Below, piece after piece: positions 7,607-16,105 of a stretch of 20,803 nucleotides of DNA; positions within the stretch are counted from its first letter, which is position 1; each line of letters begins with the position of its first letter. A model generated the notes under the pieces. It searched no databases, had not been told where the DNA came from, and saw only the letters and a program-made list of their open reading frames with translations. Origin of the DNA: an uncultured Chloroflexota bacterium (GTDB lineage: Bacteria; Chloroflexota; Dehalococcoidia; UBA3495). The translations under genes and the position numbers were made by a program. The stretch covers positions 1 to 20,803 of the forward strand of contig CAJXEF010000016.1 of assembly GCA_913052545.1 (NCBI GenBank). Direction: 5' to 3'.

Positions 7607-8524
7607 TTAAATGTTGGTTACTGAGGTTCCTTCATACGCGGGCTTAGTAATCCTCAATTCGCCAACTATACCCGTCTGCCGCGCCGCCTCTCCCATCTCA
7701 TAGGCAACAGTCATTTCCCTACCTCTCGTTATAGCCATGATAGTCGAACCACTACCCGACAGGAATACTCCCAGTGCTCCAGCATCTCTGGCAGCTTGGA
7801 AAATAACTTTCATAGCTGGGAACAACGGCTCCCTATACGGTTGATGCAACCTATCTTGTACAGCATATTGGAAATATTCAGGATGATCAGTTAGCATACC
7901 AGCTATTAATAATCCAACTCTGCTAGCGTTATAAACCGAGTCGGAAATGCTAATGGATGAAGGTAGCACCCTCCTAGCATCTTCAGTTGCAATTCTAAGC
8001 TCAGGTATAAATATAACCAATTGCAAATCAGGTGGAGGCTGAATTGATACTGGGTACAGCTTTTGATCCTCAGAGATAACAAGCTGTAAATTACCCAATA
8101 TGGCAGCTGCCACATTATCTGGGTGGCCTTCGATAGTTGCAGCCATTTCCAATAGTTCATTAGGTTGGAATACATTTCCCGCCAAAACATTAGCTGCCAC
8201 CAAACCACTGGAGATAGCAGCAGCGCTGCTGCCCAAACCTCGAGACAACGGAATATTATTTTCACAACGCAAACGGACCAACGGAAGAGCCTTCCCTGTC
8301 TCTAAAAACAGAAATTTCATAGCTTGATATACTAAATTAGAGGCATCAGTCGCCAGTTCACCAGCACCATGTCCTGATATTTCTATCAAAGGGTCCTGAG
8401 GTTCGTCATTATTAGTCATTACCACTTCAAGAACATTCCAGATATCGACCGCCATCCCAAGACAATCAAACCCAGGTCCTAAATTCGCAGTGGTAGCCGG
8501 AGCCTTAACCCTAATTAATTCCAT
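7607..8524 (-). CDS. thrB: homoserine kinase
   Basis: ThrB phosphorylates L-homoserine on the way to threonine. It is a 305-residue GHMP-family kinase. Motif 1 is KAPATTANLGPGFDCLGMA (7-25). The ATP-binding motif 2 is P92-LSR-GLGSSAA (92-102). Motif 3 is the glycine-rich GVFLSGSGSTIMAI near the C-terminus. The length is normal for the family. The start is ATG with no strong Shine-Dalgarno, but the protein begins at the conserved first strand. It precedes lysC on the same strand with a 59-base gap, so two aspartate-pathway enzymes are linked. Neither thrC nor the homoserine dehydrogenase gene is present. Confidence 0.96.
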   Translation of the reverse strand: MELIRVKAPATTANLGPGFDCLGMAVDIWNVLEVVMTNNDEPQDPLIEISGHGAGELATDASNLVYQAMKFLFLETGKALPLVRLRCENNIPLSRGLGSSAAAISSGLVAANVLAGNVFQPNELLEMAATIEGHPDNVAAAILGNLQLVISEDQKLYPVSIQPPPDLQLVIFIPELRIATEDARRVLPSSISISDSVYNASRVGLLIAGMLTDHPEYFQYAVQDRLHQPYREPLFPAMKVIFQAARDAGALGVFLSGSGSTIMAITRGREMTVAYEMGEAARQTGIVGELRITKPAYEGTSVTNI

Positions 8525-8715
8525 ATTGATTCACTTATATCTAAAGCCTAATTTAAATCCTATTCCCTTTGTTCGCATCTTAATTTTGGATTTCGCCAAA
8601 GAGACAATTCCACGGTTGTATATCATACCAAATATGATATTTCTTAGTCCCGATTAGATCATAAGCCAAGATTATTAATACCAGAGAGCATCTGCGATAT
8701 CTGTCTCTTTAAATT
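8525..8715 (-). promoter_or_regulatory. structured leader / promoter region of thrB-lysC
   Basis: This 191-base gap holds two inverted repeats. The outer one pairs AAAGAGACA (8598-8606) with TGTCTCTTT (8702-8710) over nine bases. Nested inside is an 8-base perfect dyad, ATATCATA-ccaaa-TATGATAT (8620-8640). On the - strand this dyad also contains an extended -10-like TGGTATGAT (8630-8622), about 100 bases before thrB. It could be an operator over a thrB promoter, or part of a folded RNA between uppP and thrB. No lysine-riboswitch signature or threonine-rich leader peptide was found. Confidence 0.45.
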
Positions 8716-9507
8716 TTACAACCATATCCACGCCGCTGTAGAACATGTACCAACCAATAAGCAATAAAGGGAGAATTTCCAGATATGGTCGTTTTGAAGC
8801 CATCGAATAAACCATTGGATAGCTATATATCCAAATATGAAAGCAGTGATAGAACCTGCTATAACATCGCCAACATCCTCGTGCGACATCGGTGGAGACA
8901 TTAATATCCCTACCCCTGCAGCTGCCAACATAGTGGGAACAGACAGCAGGAAGGAAAACTCCGCAACGGATTGTTTACTTGCCCCGGACCACAAACCCGT
9001 TACTATCGTTAATCCGCTACGAGATATCCCTGGCAAAATTGATACGCCCTGTGCTAAACCCATTAAGAGAGCCGATTTCCAACTTATATCCCATTCGTAT
9101 ACTTGTAACCGAGCAGTTTTAACCCATCGAGCAGATACTAAAACGAATGAAGTAATTATCAACATACTTCCGCTAAATATAGACGTGCGTATTACCTGCA
9201 TCACACCTACCTGCAATAGAAAGTATCCGATGGCAGCTGTAGCAAAGAACGCTAGCAATATTTTCAGGCAATATAAACGAGCTGCTTTATCTCTTTTAAT
9301 CCCAAATAAAAGATTCCAGATAGTCTTCCGAAAATAAACCACCACCACAGCAGTGGTAGCCAAATGGACGGACGTTTCGAATACAATACCTGGAGAACTA
9401 TAATTGATATATTCGGATACTAGGACTAGATGACCAGAGCTAGATATAGGTAGAAACTCAGTCAAGCCTTGTATCAATCCCAGGAATAGAGAAGATATAG
9501 AGGGCAT
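8716..9507 (-). CDS. uppP: undecaprenyl-diphosphatase (BacA/UppP)
   Basis: An integral membrane enzyme that dephosphorylates undecaprenyl diphosphate to regenerate the lipid carrier for envelope polysaccharides. Overproduction of family members gives bacitracin resistance. At 263 residues it is normal length, mostly hydrophobic, with several membrane helices. The two family motifs are intact: GLIQGLTEFLPISSSGHL (10-27), containing the (E/Q)xxxE pair Gln13/Glu17 and a conserved His26, and LPGISRSG (157-164) with Arg162. The ATG lies six bases after the stop of a newly found small ORF on the same strand. The only Shine-Dalgarno-like bases (GGGG) sit inside that ORF's last codons, so translational coupling is likely. 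glmS upstream fits a shared envelope-precursor theme. Confidence 0.96.
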   Translation of the reverse strand: MPSISSLFLGLIQGLTEFLPISSSGHLVLVSEYINYSSPGIVFETSVHLATTAVVVVYFRKTIWNLLFGIKRDKAARLYCLKILLAFFATAAIGYFLLQVGVMQVIRTSIFSGSMLIITSFVLVSARWVKTARLQVYEWDISWKSALLMGLAQGVSILPGISRSGLTIVTGLWSGASKQSVAEFSFLLSVPTMLAAAGVGILMSPPMSHEDVGDVIAGSITAFIFGYIAIQWFIRWLQNDHIWKFSLYCLLVGTCSTAAWIWL

Positions 9508-9513
9508 ACTTGA

Positions 9514-9687
9514 TTAACCCCAGTTATCCGAAGGTTTCGTTGGGGAAGACGAATCCGTAAAAGGGTTTCGACGTTTTAGTCCATCGAACGCACCCATCTC
9601 CTCCTTGAGAAACTCAGCACCAAAACCAAATTCGTGTAATTTGTCTTTGAATACGTGCCACAAATCAGATGATTTTATAATGTCCAA
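9514..9687 (-). CDS. small hypothetical protein, 57 residues, coupled to uppP
   Basis: A small ORF too short for ordinary gene calling fills most of the 335 bases between glmS and uppP. It starts at TTG, with AAGGGA nine bases upstream, and ends TAA six bases before the uppP ATG. An in-frame TGA upstream limits the start to this TTG or later codons. The product is soluble and hydrophilic, with an amphipathic stretch DLWHVFKDKLHEFGFGAEF (8-26), then LKEEMGAFDGLKRRNPF and a Ser/Pro/Lys-rich tail ending in DNWG. It has no membrane helix, no signal peptide and no paired cysteines. I do not recognise a family. Support comes from the uninterrupted frame, the plausible protein composition, the ribosome binding site and the tight spacing to uppP. 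It could still be chance. Confidence 0.5.
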   Translation of the reverse strand: MDIIKSSDLWHVFKDKLHEFGFGAEFLKEEMGAFDGLKRRNPFTDSSSPTKPSDNWG

Positions 9688-9695
9688 ACTTGGAC
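9682..9695 (-). repeat. 14-base dyad over the small ORF start codon
   Basis: GTCCAA-gt-TTGGAC on the - strand is a perfect 6+2+6 inverted repeat that includes the TTG start codon of the 57-codon ORF. A two-base loop is too tight for a full RNA hairpin, though an inner-frayed one is possible. As DNA it could be a small operator. Confidence 0.3.
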
Positions 9696-9842
9696 TTCCC
9701 TTACACTCAGTTCATAATCCATTCGCAGATGCCCCAACTTAGGATTATTGGGAAATATTCTGGGCCTGATTTAGAGAACTATTCCACTGTAATTAAATAG
9801 ATTTCCTATAAAATCATCGTGAAAGTTAAATCTTTGAAAAAC

Positions 9843-11708
9843 CTATTCCACAGTGACAGATTTAGCTAGATTCCTTGGTTTATCCACATCACATCCTTTC
9901 ACCAACGCCACATAGTAAGCCAATAATTGTAAAGGGATCGTTAAAACCATCGGTAGTAATGACTCCGGAACTAAGGGAATATAAGATGCTACATCTACTC
10001 GTGATCCCAAATCAATATCTCCCTCAGTCAAAATAGCGACCACCATCCCATCCCTAGCTTTGACTTCTAGGATGTTACCAACCATCTTGTCATATAAATG
10101 GCTTTTGGGAGCCAAAGCCAATGTAGCCATATGAGCATCTATCAACGCGATCGGACCGTGCTTCATCTCACCCGCAGGGTAACCCTCGGCATGAATATAA
10201 CTGATTTCCTTTAACTTTAGAGCACCTTCAGAAGCTATTGCCACCTGAGTTCCTCTACCTAAAAAAAGTAAATCGTTATAACCACATATCTTGTTAGCTA
10301 AATCTTCATATTGACCGGTATCTTTCAGGATATCCCCCAATATTCTGGGTAAGGTGGCCAGGTTATCTATTAAAATGCCTACTTGGTCGGCATCCAAAGC
10401 TCCTCGAATTTGAGCTATATAAATGGCCAGCAACTGAACCGTGCAAAGTGAGGCCAGAAAAGTCTTAGTGCTAGCCACACCTATTTCTAAACCAGCTAGC
10501 ATGTTAAGAGTACTTTCTGCAATCCGAGTAGCCTGACTACCCTCTGAGTTACATATGGTGATCAACCGGGCTCCCTTAGAAACAGCGTGCTCCATAGCCG
10601 CAATCGTATCGGCAGTTTCCCCTGATTGGCCTATAGATATCACCAGCGTTTTATGATCCATTGTTAAGTTATTGTATCTAAACTCCGACGCACTTTCCGC
10701 CGATGCAGGTATGCCTGCAAATTCTTCTATCCAACTTCGACCGACCTGAGCTGCATGCAGGCTGGTCCCACATCCGACTAGAATTACGCGGTTCAAATTG
10801 GATATATCCGAATCTGAAACATGGAGATCTGATAAATTGACCGTCTTGTTATGGAAATTCACCCGCTCTTTAAACGATGCCCCTACCACATCAGGTTGCT
10901 CCATGATCTCTTTCAACATAAAATGGCTGTAGTTACCCTTATCTGAAGATAGGTCGGACGCTGAAATGCTAACCGGTTCCTTTACTTGGATACACCCATC
11001 CAAGTTTTGATAGCTAGTCCGAGATCTCGTAATAGTAACCATTTCCTCAGATTCTAGAAACACTACTTCATGAGAGGAAGACAGATCTTTATCAAATAAC
11101 GGGATCGTCGCAGGAAGTGCACTTCCCAAAATGGTTTGATCCTCGTAATCTGCTATCACTAATCCTCCAGCATGTCCTAATCGAAGCCCGCAGAGAACTG
11201 GATCGTCTTGCTTCGACAAAGCGACAATTGCTTGCGAGCCTTTAATCTGCTTTGCCATGCTCCGACATGCTTCCTCAAAGCTGTATCCATTTGACAAACC
11301 TACTTCTATCAAATGAGGTATTACTTCAGAATCCGTTTGGGACGAAAATATGTGGCCGTCATCTTCTAATTTCTTTTTAAGCTCCAAAAAGTTCTCAATT
11401 ATACCATTATGTACGACAGCTACGCGTTGATTACAGCCGGTATGAGGATGTGCGTTATCGTATGAAGGAGGTCCATGCGTAGCCCACCGAGTATGACCCA
11501 ATGCGACTGTTCCTGATGGAGTTTGAGACAGGTCATCTGTTATTAAACTCTGTACCCTACCCATCGTTTTCCTGATTTCCAAACGGCCACATGCATCCAA
11601 TACAGCAATGCCCGCGCTATCGTAACCTCTATATTCTAGATGTGATAGGCCACTAAGAATTATCGGCCAAGCTTCCTGGTTTCCGACGTATCCGACAATC
11701 CCACACAT
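9843..11708 (-). CDS. glmS: glutamine-fructose-6-phosphate aminotransferase (isomerising)
   Basis: GlmS makes glucosamine-6-phosphate from fructose-6-phosphate and glutamine, the entry step to UDP-GlcNAc. I place the start at the ATG directly before Cys2, because the class II glutaminase needs an N-terminal cysteine (MCGIVGYVG). GGAG lies five bases upstream. The open frame runs 37 codons further upstream, but that stretch contains a terminator-like hairpin and is not protein-like for this family. The 621 residues include the glutaminase domain (EYRGYDSAGIAVLD, RWATHGPPSYDNAHPH, HNGIIENF), then two SIS sugar-isomerase domains (GCGTSLHAA, SIGQSGETADT, GVASTKTF), and the C-terminal KPRNLAKSVTVE, as in all GlmS proteins. 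It lies 154 bases after yvcK on the same strand. Confidence 0.97.
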   Translation of the reverse strand: MCGIVGYVGNQEAWPIILSGLSHLEYRGYDSAGIAVLDACGRLEIRKTMGRVQSLITDDLSQTPSGTVALGHTRWATHGPPSYDNAHPHTGCNQRVAVVHNGIIENFLELKKKLEDDGHIFSSQTDSEVIPHLIEVGLSNGYSFEEACRSMAKQIKGSQAIVALSKQDDPVLCGLRLGHAGGLVIADYEDQTILGSALPATIPLFDKDLSSSHEVVFLESEEMVTITRSRTSYQNLDGCIQVKEPVSISASDLSSDKGNYSHFMLKEIMEQPDVVGASFKERVNFHNKTVNLSDLHVSDSDISNLNRVILVGCGTSLHAAQVGRSWIEEFAGIPASAESASEFRYNNLTMDHKTLVISIGQSGETADTIAAMEHAVSKGARLITICNSEGSQATRIAESTLNMLAGLEIGVASTKTFLASLCTVQLLAIYIAQIRGALDADQVGILIDNLATLPRILGDILKDTGQYEDLANKICGYNDLLFLGRGTQVAIASEGALKLKEISYIHAEGYPAGEMKHGPIALIDAHMATLALAPKSHLYDKMVGNILEVKARDGMVVAILTEGDIDLGSRVDVASYIPLVPESLLPMVLTIPLQLLAYYVALVKGCDVDKPRNLAKSVTVE

Positions 11709-11780
11709 ATGCACTCCATAGTTGAGCCTCGACAAAAGAACTTCCCGAATTCCCAGCGATTGATTAGCCTCTAGTAATTG

Positions 11781-11818
11781 AAAATGGCTCTTGTAGAATA
11801 GCAAATTAAGAAGAGCCA
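11781..11818 (-). terminator. hairpin plus U-tract between yvcK and glmS (terminator or attenuator)
   Basis: On the - strand an 8-base perfect stem, TGGCTCTT (11818-11811) with AAGAGCCA (11792-11785), encloses an 18-base loop and is followed directly by TTTT. It begins 45 bases after the yvcK stop and ends 72 bases before the glmS ATG. It fits a weak intrinsic terminator, limiting read-through from yvcK or serving as an attenuator in the glmS leader. No glmS-ribozyme cleavage-site core (AGCGCC) was found. Confidence 0.5.
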
Positions 11819-11862
11819 ATGTTAGAGGTCGATCATTTGCTACGCCTTACAACTACAGCAAT

Positions 11863-12897
11863 TCAGACAGTTTGGCTAGTTAAATCACGAGAAGCCATGC
11901 CATTATCGCATGCAACTTCAAGATCACTATAATGCGAGTTTATTACCGCCATTATAGCCTCCCCTAAAGATGCCGGTTCGTGTCTAAGATAAACTCCTGC
12001 GGCGAGCAAAGGCCATTCAACTATATTTTTAGATACCCTCAGGCAATCGTCGACGTCAAGTTCAACAGGATATTGCCCATCCGAAGCATAACGCTGTAAC
12101 AAACGATCTGGGTAAGGTGATTTATTTAATATTAGATAATCTAACGGATCTGTTGTTCCCAGATAAGCCATCAGCAACTTCGCGAAATCGGAGGCTTTAA
12201 ATTGGTCAGACTCTCCAGGCTTGGTCATAAGATTACAAACATGTATTTTTATAGCCTTAGAGGACAATATAGCCTCTGCAACATCCTGAACCAACAAATT
12301 CGGTAATACGCTAGTGTATATATCACCAGGTCCCAATATGATGGCATCCGCTTGATCTATAGCTTCTAGCACAGGAGGATGGGCATATGCCGGAGGTTCC
12401 AGCCTTATGTAATCTATACCGTTTTTCAGGTTTTCTCTACGAAGATCTATTACAGATTCGCCTGCCAATTCAGTACCATCATCGAGCCTAGCAACCAAAT
12501 CAGACCTGGTTAAAGTTACAGGTAAAACTTGACCCCTGACTCCCAATAAATCCGCGGCCGCATCAATAGCTGTAATTGTATTACCGGTAACCTCGGTCAA
12601 GGCTGTCAATATAAGATTTCCGAAATTATGACCGCTAAGGCCGTTGCCTGAGATAAAACGATACTCGAAAAGTCTCGACATCAAATGACCTTTACTGTCA
12701 TCAGACAACGCGATCAGACATTGACGTATATCGCCGTGCGGCAGCTGGCCTAGTTCATCGCGAAGTCTACCTGAACTTCCGCCACTATCCGTCATAGCTA
12801 CCACAGCCGATAAGTTGCAATCTTGATTCTTTAGTCCAGTAAGAGTAGTACGATTCCCAGTTCCCCCGCCCACCACTACTATATTCTTCTTTTTCAT
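11863..12897 (-). CDS. yvcK: YvcK/GlmR family UDP-sugar-binding regulator
   Basis: A 344-residue CofD-like Rossmann protein, slightly longer than Bacillus YvcK. In Bacillus and Listeria, YvcK/GlmR binds UDP-GlcNAc and stimulates GlmS when the nucleotide sugar is low; mutants fail on gluconeogenic carbon sources. Visible family motifs are the N-terminal VVVGGGTGNRTTL, MTDSGGSSGRLRDELG, PHGDIRQCLIAL, SGHNFGNLILTAL, the LGPGDIYTSVLPNLLV loop, and CNLMTKPGESDQF. The start is ATG with AAGGGG three bases upstream, a short spacer. It is the first gene of the central - strand block, behind a good promoter, with glmS next. The usual Gram-positive neighbours rapZ and whiA are absent. CofD (F420 synthesis) is a paralogous alternative, but the motifs favour YvcK. 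Confidence 0.95.
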   Translation of the reverse strand: MKKKNIVVVGGGTGNRTTLTGLKNQDCNLSAVVAMTDSGGSSGRLRDELGQLPHGDIRQCLIALSDDSKGHLMSRLFEYRFISGNGLSGHNFGNLILTALTEVTGNTITAIDAAADLLGVRGQVLPVTLTRSDLVARLDDGTELAGESVIDLRRENLKNGIDYIRLEPPAYAHPPVLEAIDQADAIILGPGDIYTSVLPNLLVQDVAEAILSSKAIKIHVCNLMTKPGESDQFKASDFAKLLMAYLGTTDPLDYLILNKSPYPDRLLQRYASDGQYPVELDVDDCLRVSKNIVEWPLLAAGVYLRHEPASLGEAIMAVINSHYSDLEVACDNGMASRDLTSQTV

Positions 12898-12957
12898 GTA
12901 CCCCTTACCAACCCAAATGCACTGCTACATATAGCCGAATTTCCATAACTTTCGAGT

Positions 12958-12987
12958 AGTATAGGTACGCAGAGGATTGAGTGTCAA
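12958..12987 (-). promoter_or_regulatory. sigma70-type promoter for yvcK
   Basis: On the - strand TTGACA (12987-12982), a perfect -35 match, is followed after 18 bases by TATACT (12963-12958), a five-of-six -10 match. Transcription would start near 12950, giving a leader of about 50 bases to the yvcK ATG. This is the best promoter match in the window. Confidence 0.65.
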
Positions 12988-13077
12988 GGTTAATAATAAC
13001 CCTTTAAAACCTGTTATAAACACAGTTGGTAGAACTTTATCTTTAACTAACCTAATCAGAGATTCATCAAATGAGCC

Positions 13078-13107
13078 TTGAGTGTTACGTTAAGTTGACT
13101 ATACAAT
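13078..13107 (+). promoter_or_regulatory. possible promoter for the mutase operon
   Basis: TTGAGT (13078-13083) and TACAAT (13102-13107) are separated by 18 bases, ending about 60 bases before the mutase ATG. The -35 match is only four of six. Downstream are a 10-base palindrome, TCAAATTTGA (13121-13130), and a small dyad, ATGAT-ggc-ATCAT (13136-13148), which could be operator sites. The rest of the 271-base divergent region shows no gene. Confidence 0.35.
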
Positions 13108-13168
13108 TAGTTATGGGAGATCAAATTTGACCTTCATGATGGCATCATAACCCCAATAGGAGTCTGAA

Positions 13169-14827
13169 ATGTCAACCAGTAAAGAGGAATGGCGGGAAAA
13201 AACGCTATCACCACTTCTCAAAAGGTTCCCTAACCGGCAAGGGACATTTGACAATTCCAGCGAAATTGAAATAGATGAAATATATTGCTCGGAAGATATA
13301 GACTACTCCGAATCGCAATTGGAAAAAGAATTGGGCTATCCCGGAGAATATCCTTACACCAGAGGAATTCAGCCGAACATGTATCGGGGTAGAACATGGA
13401 CCATGCGACAGTATTCCGGGTATTCTACGGCGTTAGAAACCAATCATAGATTTAGATACTTATTGGATAACGGTCAGACCGGCCTGTCAGTAGCGTTTGA
13501 TCTGCCTACTCAAATAGGTTACGACTCAGACCACCCATTGGCTCAAGGGGAAGTTGGGAAAGTAGGTGTTCCAATTTGCAGCTTGGAAGACATGGACACC
13601 TTATTTAAAGACATACCTTTAGACAAAGTAAGCACTTCTATGACAATCAATTCAACCGCAGCTATTTTGCTGTGTATGTACATCGCCTCAGCCAAGCGTC
13701 AAGGAATCAGTCAAGAACTAATCAGTGGAACATTACAAAACGACATCTTAAAGGAATATATAGCCAGAGGCACGTACGCATTCCCACCGAGACCATCCAT
13801 GAGACTAGTGATTGATATATTTAAATATTGCTCCGAGTACTTGCCTCGTTGGAACAGCATAAGTATCAGCGGATATCACATGAGGGAAGCGGGTGCAACG
13901 GCCGCTCAGGAATTGGCTTTCACCTTTGCTAATGCAATCGCTTATGTTCAAGCTGCAGTCGATGCGGGGTTGAACATCGATGAATTCGCGCCTCGGATCT
14001 CCTTTTTCTTCGTAGCACAAAATAATCTATTTGAAGAAGTATCTAAATATCGTGCTGCTCGCAGAATATGGGCCAAGATCATGAGGGAAACATTTGGAGC
14101 AAAAAATCCGAGATCTACGATGCTCAGATTTCATACTCAAACCGCCGGTGTAACTCTAACTGCTCAACAACCCGACAACAATTTGGTAAGAAGTACGTTG
14201 CAAGCTCTAGCCGCCGTCTTAGGAGGAACTCAATCCCTCCACGTAAATTCACGTGATGAGGCCCTAGGACTTCCCACTCCCGAATCTGCTCAATTATCTT
14301 TGAGAACACAACAGATAATAGCCCATGAAACAGGTGTGGCGGATGTAGTAGATCCTTTGGGAGGCTCATATTTTGTTGAAACCATGACCAATCAAATAGA
14401 ATCAGGAACCAACGATTACCTTCGTACCATAAGTGGTCTAGGTGGAGCAATATCAGCTATAGAACAGGGATTTCAGATGAAAGAGATCAGTGAAGCGGCT
14501 TACAAGCACGCCAAATCCGTTGATAGCGGCAAGAATGTTATCGTTGGCGTAAATCAATTTGTCACCGATCAGGAGCCTATAGAAGAGGTATTGAAAATAG
14601 ACTCGCAGGCGGCTAGCCAACAAATAGCAAGGTTGACTAACCTCAAGAACACCCGAGATTCAGCCCAAGTAACAGGCAGTTTATCCACACTGGCTCAAAT
14701 TGCCATTGGAAATGAGAACCTTGTCCCAGCTATATTAGACTGTGTAGAGAGTTACTGCACATTAGGAGAAATTAGCCAGGTCTTCAGAGACGTATTTGGA
14801 GAGCAACTCGGACTATCTGATTTTTGA
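13169..14827 (+). CDS. methylmalonyl-CoA mutase, large (catalytic) subunit
   Basis: Catalyses the adenosylcobalamin-dependent interconversion of L-methylmalonyl-CoA and succinyl-CoA. The 552 residues form only the substrate-binding TIM barrel; the C-terminal cobalamin domain of one-chain mutases is missing, so a separate small B12-binding subunit must be encoded elsewhere. Clear family segments are [20 protein letters not shown] (64-83), [19 protein letters not shown] (105-123), [17 protein letters not shown] and [11 protein letters not shown], with the radical-stabilising His237. Tyr72 occupies the position of the mutase Tyr89 of Propionibacterium. Isobutyryl-CoA mutase has Phe and 2-hydroxyisobutyryl-CoA mutase has Ile there, so methylmalonyl-CoA is the favoured substrate. 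ATG has AGGAG six bases upstream. The epimerase two genes downstream supports the call. Confidence 0.93.
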   Translation: MSTSKEEWREKTLSPLLKRFPNRQGTFDNSSEIEIDEIYCSEDIDYSESQLEKELGYPGEYPYTRGIQPNMYRGRTWTMRQYSGYSTALETNHRFRYLLDNGQTGLSVAFDLPTQIGYDSDHPLAQGEVGKVGVPICSLEDMDTLFKDIPLDKVSTSMTINSTAAILLCMYIASAKRQGISQELISGTLQNDILKEYIARGTYAFPPRPSMRLVIDIFKYCSEYLPRWNSISISGYHMREAGATAAQELAFTFANAIAYVQAAVDAGLNIDEFAPRISFFFVAQNNLFEEVSKYRAARRIWAKIMRETFGAKNPRSTMLRFHTQTAGVTLTAQQPDNNLVRSTLQALAAVLGGTQSLHVNSRDEALGLPTPESAQLSLRTQQIIAHETGVADVVDPLGGSYFVETMTNQIESGTNDYLRTISGLGGAISAIEQGFQMKEISEAAYKHAKSVDSGKNVIVGVNQFVTDQEPIEEVLKIDSQAASQQIARLTNLKNTRDSAQVTGSLSTLAQIAIGNENLVPAILDCVESYCTLGEISQVFRDVFGEQLGLSDF

Positions 14828-14918
14828 TAAAGCGATATGATCGGATTATTATTTAGTTGTTTGATACTAACCCCCTATTCTTACATGTGTAAACCTCAAT
14901 ATAATTAAGGAGTACTCA

Positions 14919-16073
14919 ATGCTCGATAATAGCTTGACAGAGAATGAGCGTATGCTGCGGGCTTTGGTCCGAGATTTCGCCGATCATGAATTAGCGCCAC
15001 GTGCGCAAGAAGTCGACGAGCAAGAAGAGTTTTCATGGGAAAATTGGACTGGAATGTCGAAACTCGGATTAACTGGCATAGGAATTGATCCAGCTTATGG
15101 TGGTACTGAAGGAGGTTACCGGCAAGTAGCTATTACAGCTGAGGAGGTGGCCCGTGGTGATGCTTCGGCCAGCGTGTCCTTAATTGCCCACTTGTCGTTA
15201 GGCACCTCTACCATCTATAGGTTCGGCAATGAGGAACAAAAACAAAAATTCATACCTGATTTAGCATCTGGGGAAAAGGTGGCCGCCTGGGCTTTGACAG
15301 AACCTGGAGGAGGTTCTGACGCAGCAGCATTGCAGACTACCGCAGTAATGCGCGAAGGGAATTATTTCCTCAACGGTAACAAGATTTTCATTACTAACGG
15401 TGATGTAGCAGATAATATAGTTGTTTTCGCCACTTTAAATCGGACTCAGGGGTATAAAGGGGTGAGCGCTTTCATAGTACCTAATGACTCTCCAGGATTG
15501 GAGATCAATCCCCAACATGGAAAACTCGGAATGAAGGGATCTAGCACGGCCGAGTTAGTTTTTAAAAATACTCCCGTTTCCGCCTCAAATTTGCTGGGGG
15601 AAGAAGGTAGAGGATTTCGCTATGCAATGGAAATTCTGGATTCCAGCCGAATAGTCATAGCAGCTCAATGCGTCGGGATAGGTCAGTCTGCGCTAGAATC
15701 AGCAGTCCGTTATGCTCAACTTAGAGAAACCTTTGGAAAGCCGATTGCCCATCATCAGGGTATCCAATTTACCCTGGCAGATATGGCAACTGCTGTACAC
15801 TCTGCCCGCACAGTGACCATGCAAGCCGCAACATTAAAGGATGAAGGTAAGCCATTCATAAATGAAGCTTCAATCGCAAAATTAATGGCCTCTGAAATGT
15901 GCGTTAACGTCACTTCTCAATCATTGCAAATACACGGCGGATCTGGTTATTTTAAAGAAACAGGGATCGAAAGATTATTCCGTGACGCGAGAGTCACAAC
16001 CATATATGAAGGCACATCAGAAGTTCAACGACTCTTAATAGCTAGGCAATTATTGGCTCAGTACCCAATTTAA
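14919..16073 (+). CDS. acyl-CoA dehydrogenase (short/branched-chain type)
   Basis: An FAD enzyme that introduces the alpha-beta double bond into acyl-CoA thioesters and passes electrons to ETF. At 384 residues it is typical of short-chain and branched-chain members. It has the FAD-contacting [16 protein letters not shown] and the FITNGDVAD segment, followed by [14 protein letters not shown] and the C-terminal domain with [12 protein letters not shown] and [20 protein letters not shown]. The putative catalytic base is Glu364 in IYEGT, as in butyryl-CoA dehydrogenase. ATG has AAGGAG six bases upstream. It lies between the methylmalonyl-CoA mutase and epimerase genes, so a role feeding branched-chain or odd-chain acyl-CoA into that route is likely. 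The exact chain specificity cannot be read. Confidence 0.93.
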   Translation: MLDNSLTENERMLRALVRDFADHELAPRAQEVDEQEEFSWENWTGMSKLGLTGIGIDPAYGGTEGGYRQVAITAEEVARGDASASVSLIAHLSLGTSTIYRFGNEEQKQKFIPDLASGEKVAAWALTEPGGGSDAAALQTTAVMREGNYFLNGNKIFITNGDVADNIVVFATLNRTQGYKGVSAFIVPNDSPGLEINPQHGKLGMKGSSTAELVFKNTPVSASNLLGEEGRGFRYAMEILDSSRIVIAAQCVGIGQSALESAVRYAQLRETFGKPIAHHQGIQFTLADMATAVHSARTVTMQAATLKDEGKPFINEASIAKLMASEMCVNVTSQSLQIHGGSGYFKETGIERLFRDARVTTIYEGTSEVQRLLIARQLLAQYPI

Positions 16074-16105
16074 CTCCCCATTCGAATATTCATTAAGAGG
16101 AAGTC

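Noticed and set aside
8525..8715. Threonine/isoleucine attenuator leader peptide before thrB
   Set aside because: The only short ATG frame on the - strand is about ten codons and has no run of Thr or Ile codons.
8837..9337. 166-codon open frame on the + strand
   Set aside because: It lies wholly antisense to uppP, whose motifs are unambiguous, and the translation shows no recognisable domain.
9676..9681. TATAAT on the + strand
   Set aside because: It lies inside the small ORF, has no -35 partner and has no + strand gene downstream.
11709..11862. glmS ribozyme in the glmS leader
   Set aside because: The expected cleavage-site core AGCGCC is absent and the spacer is only 154 bases. Only a simple hairpin is visible.
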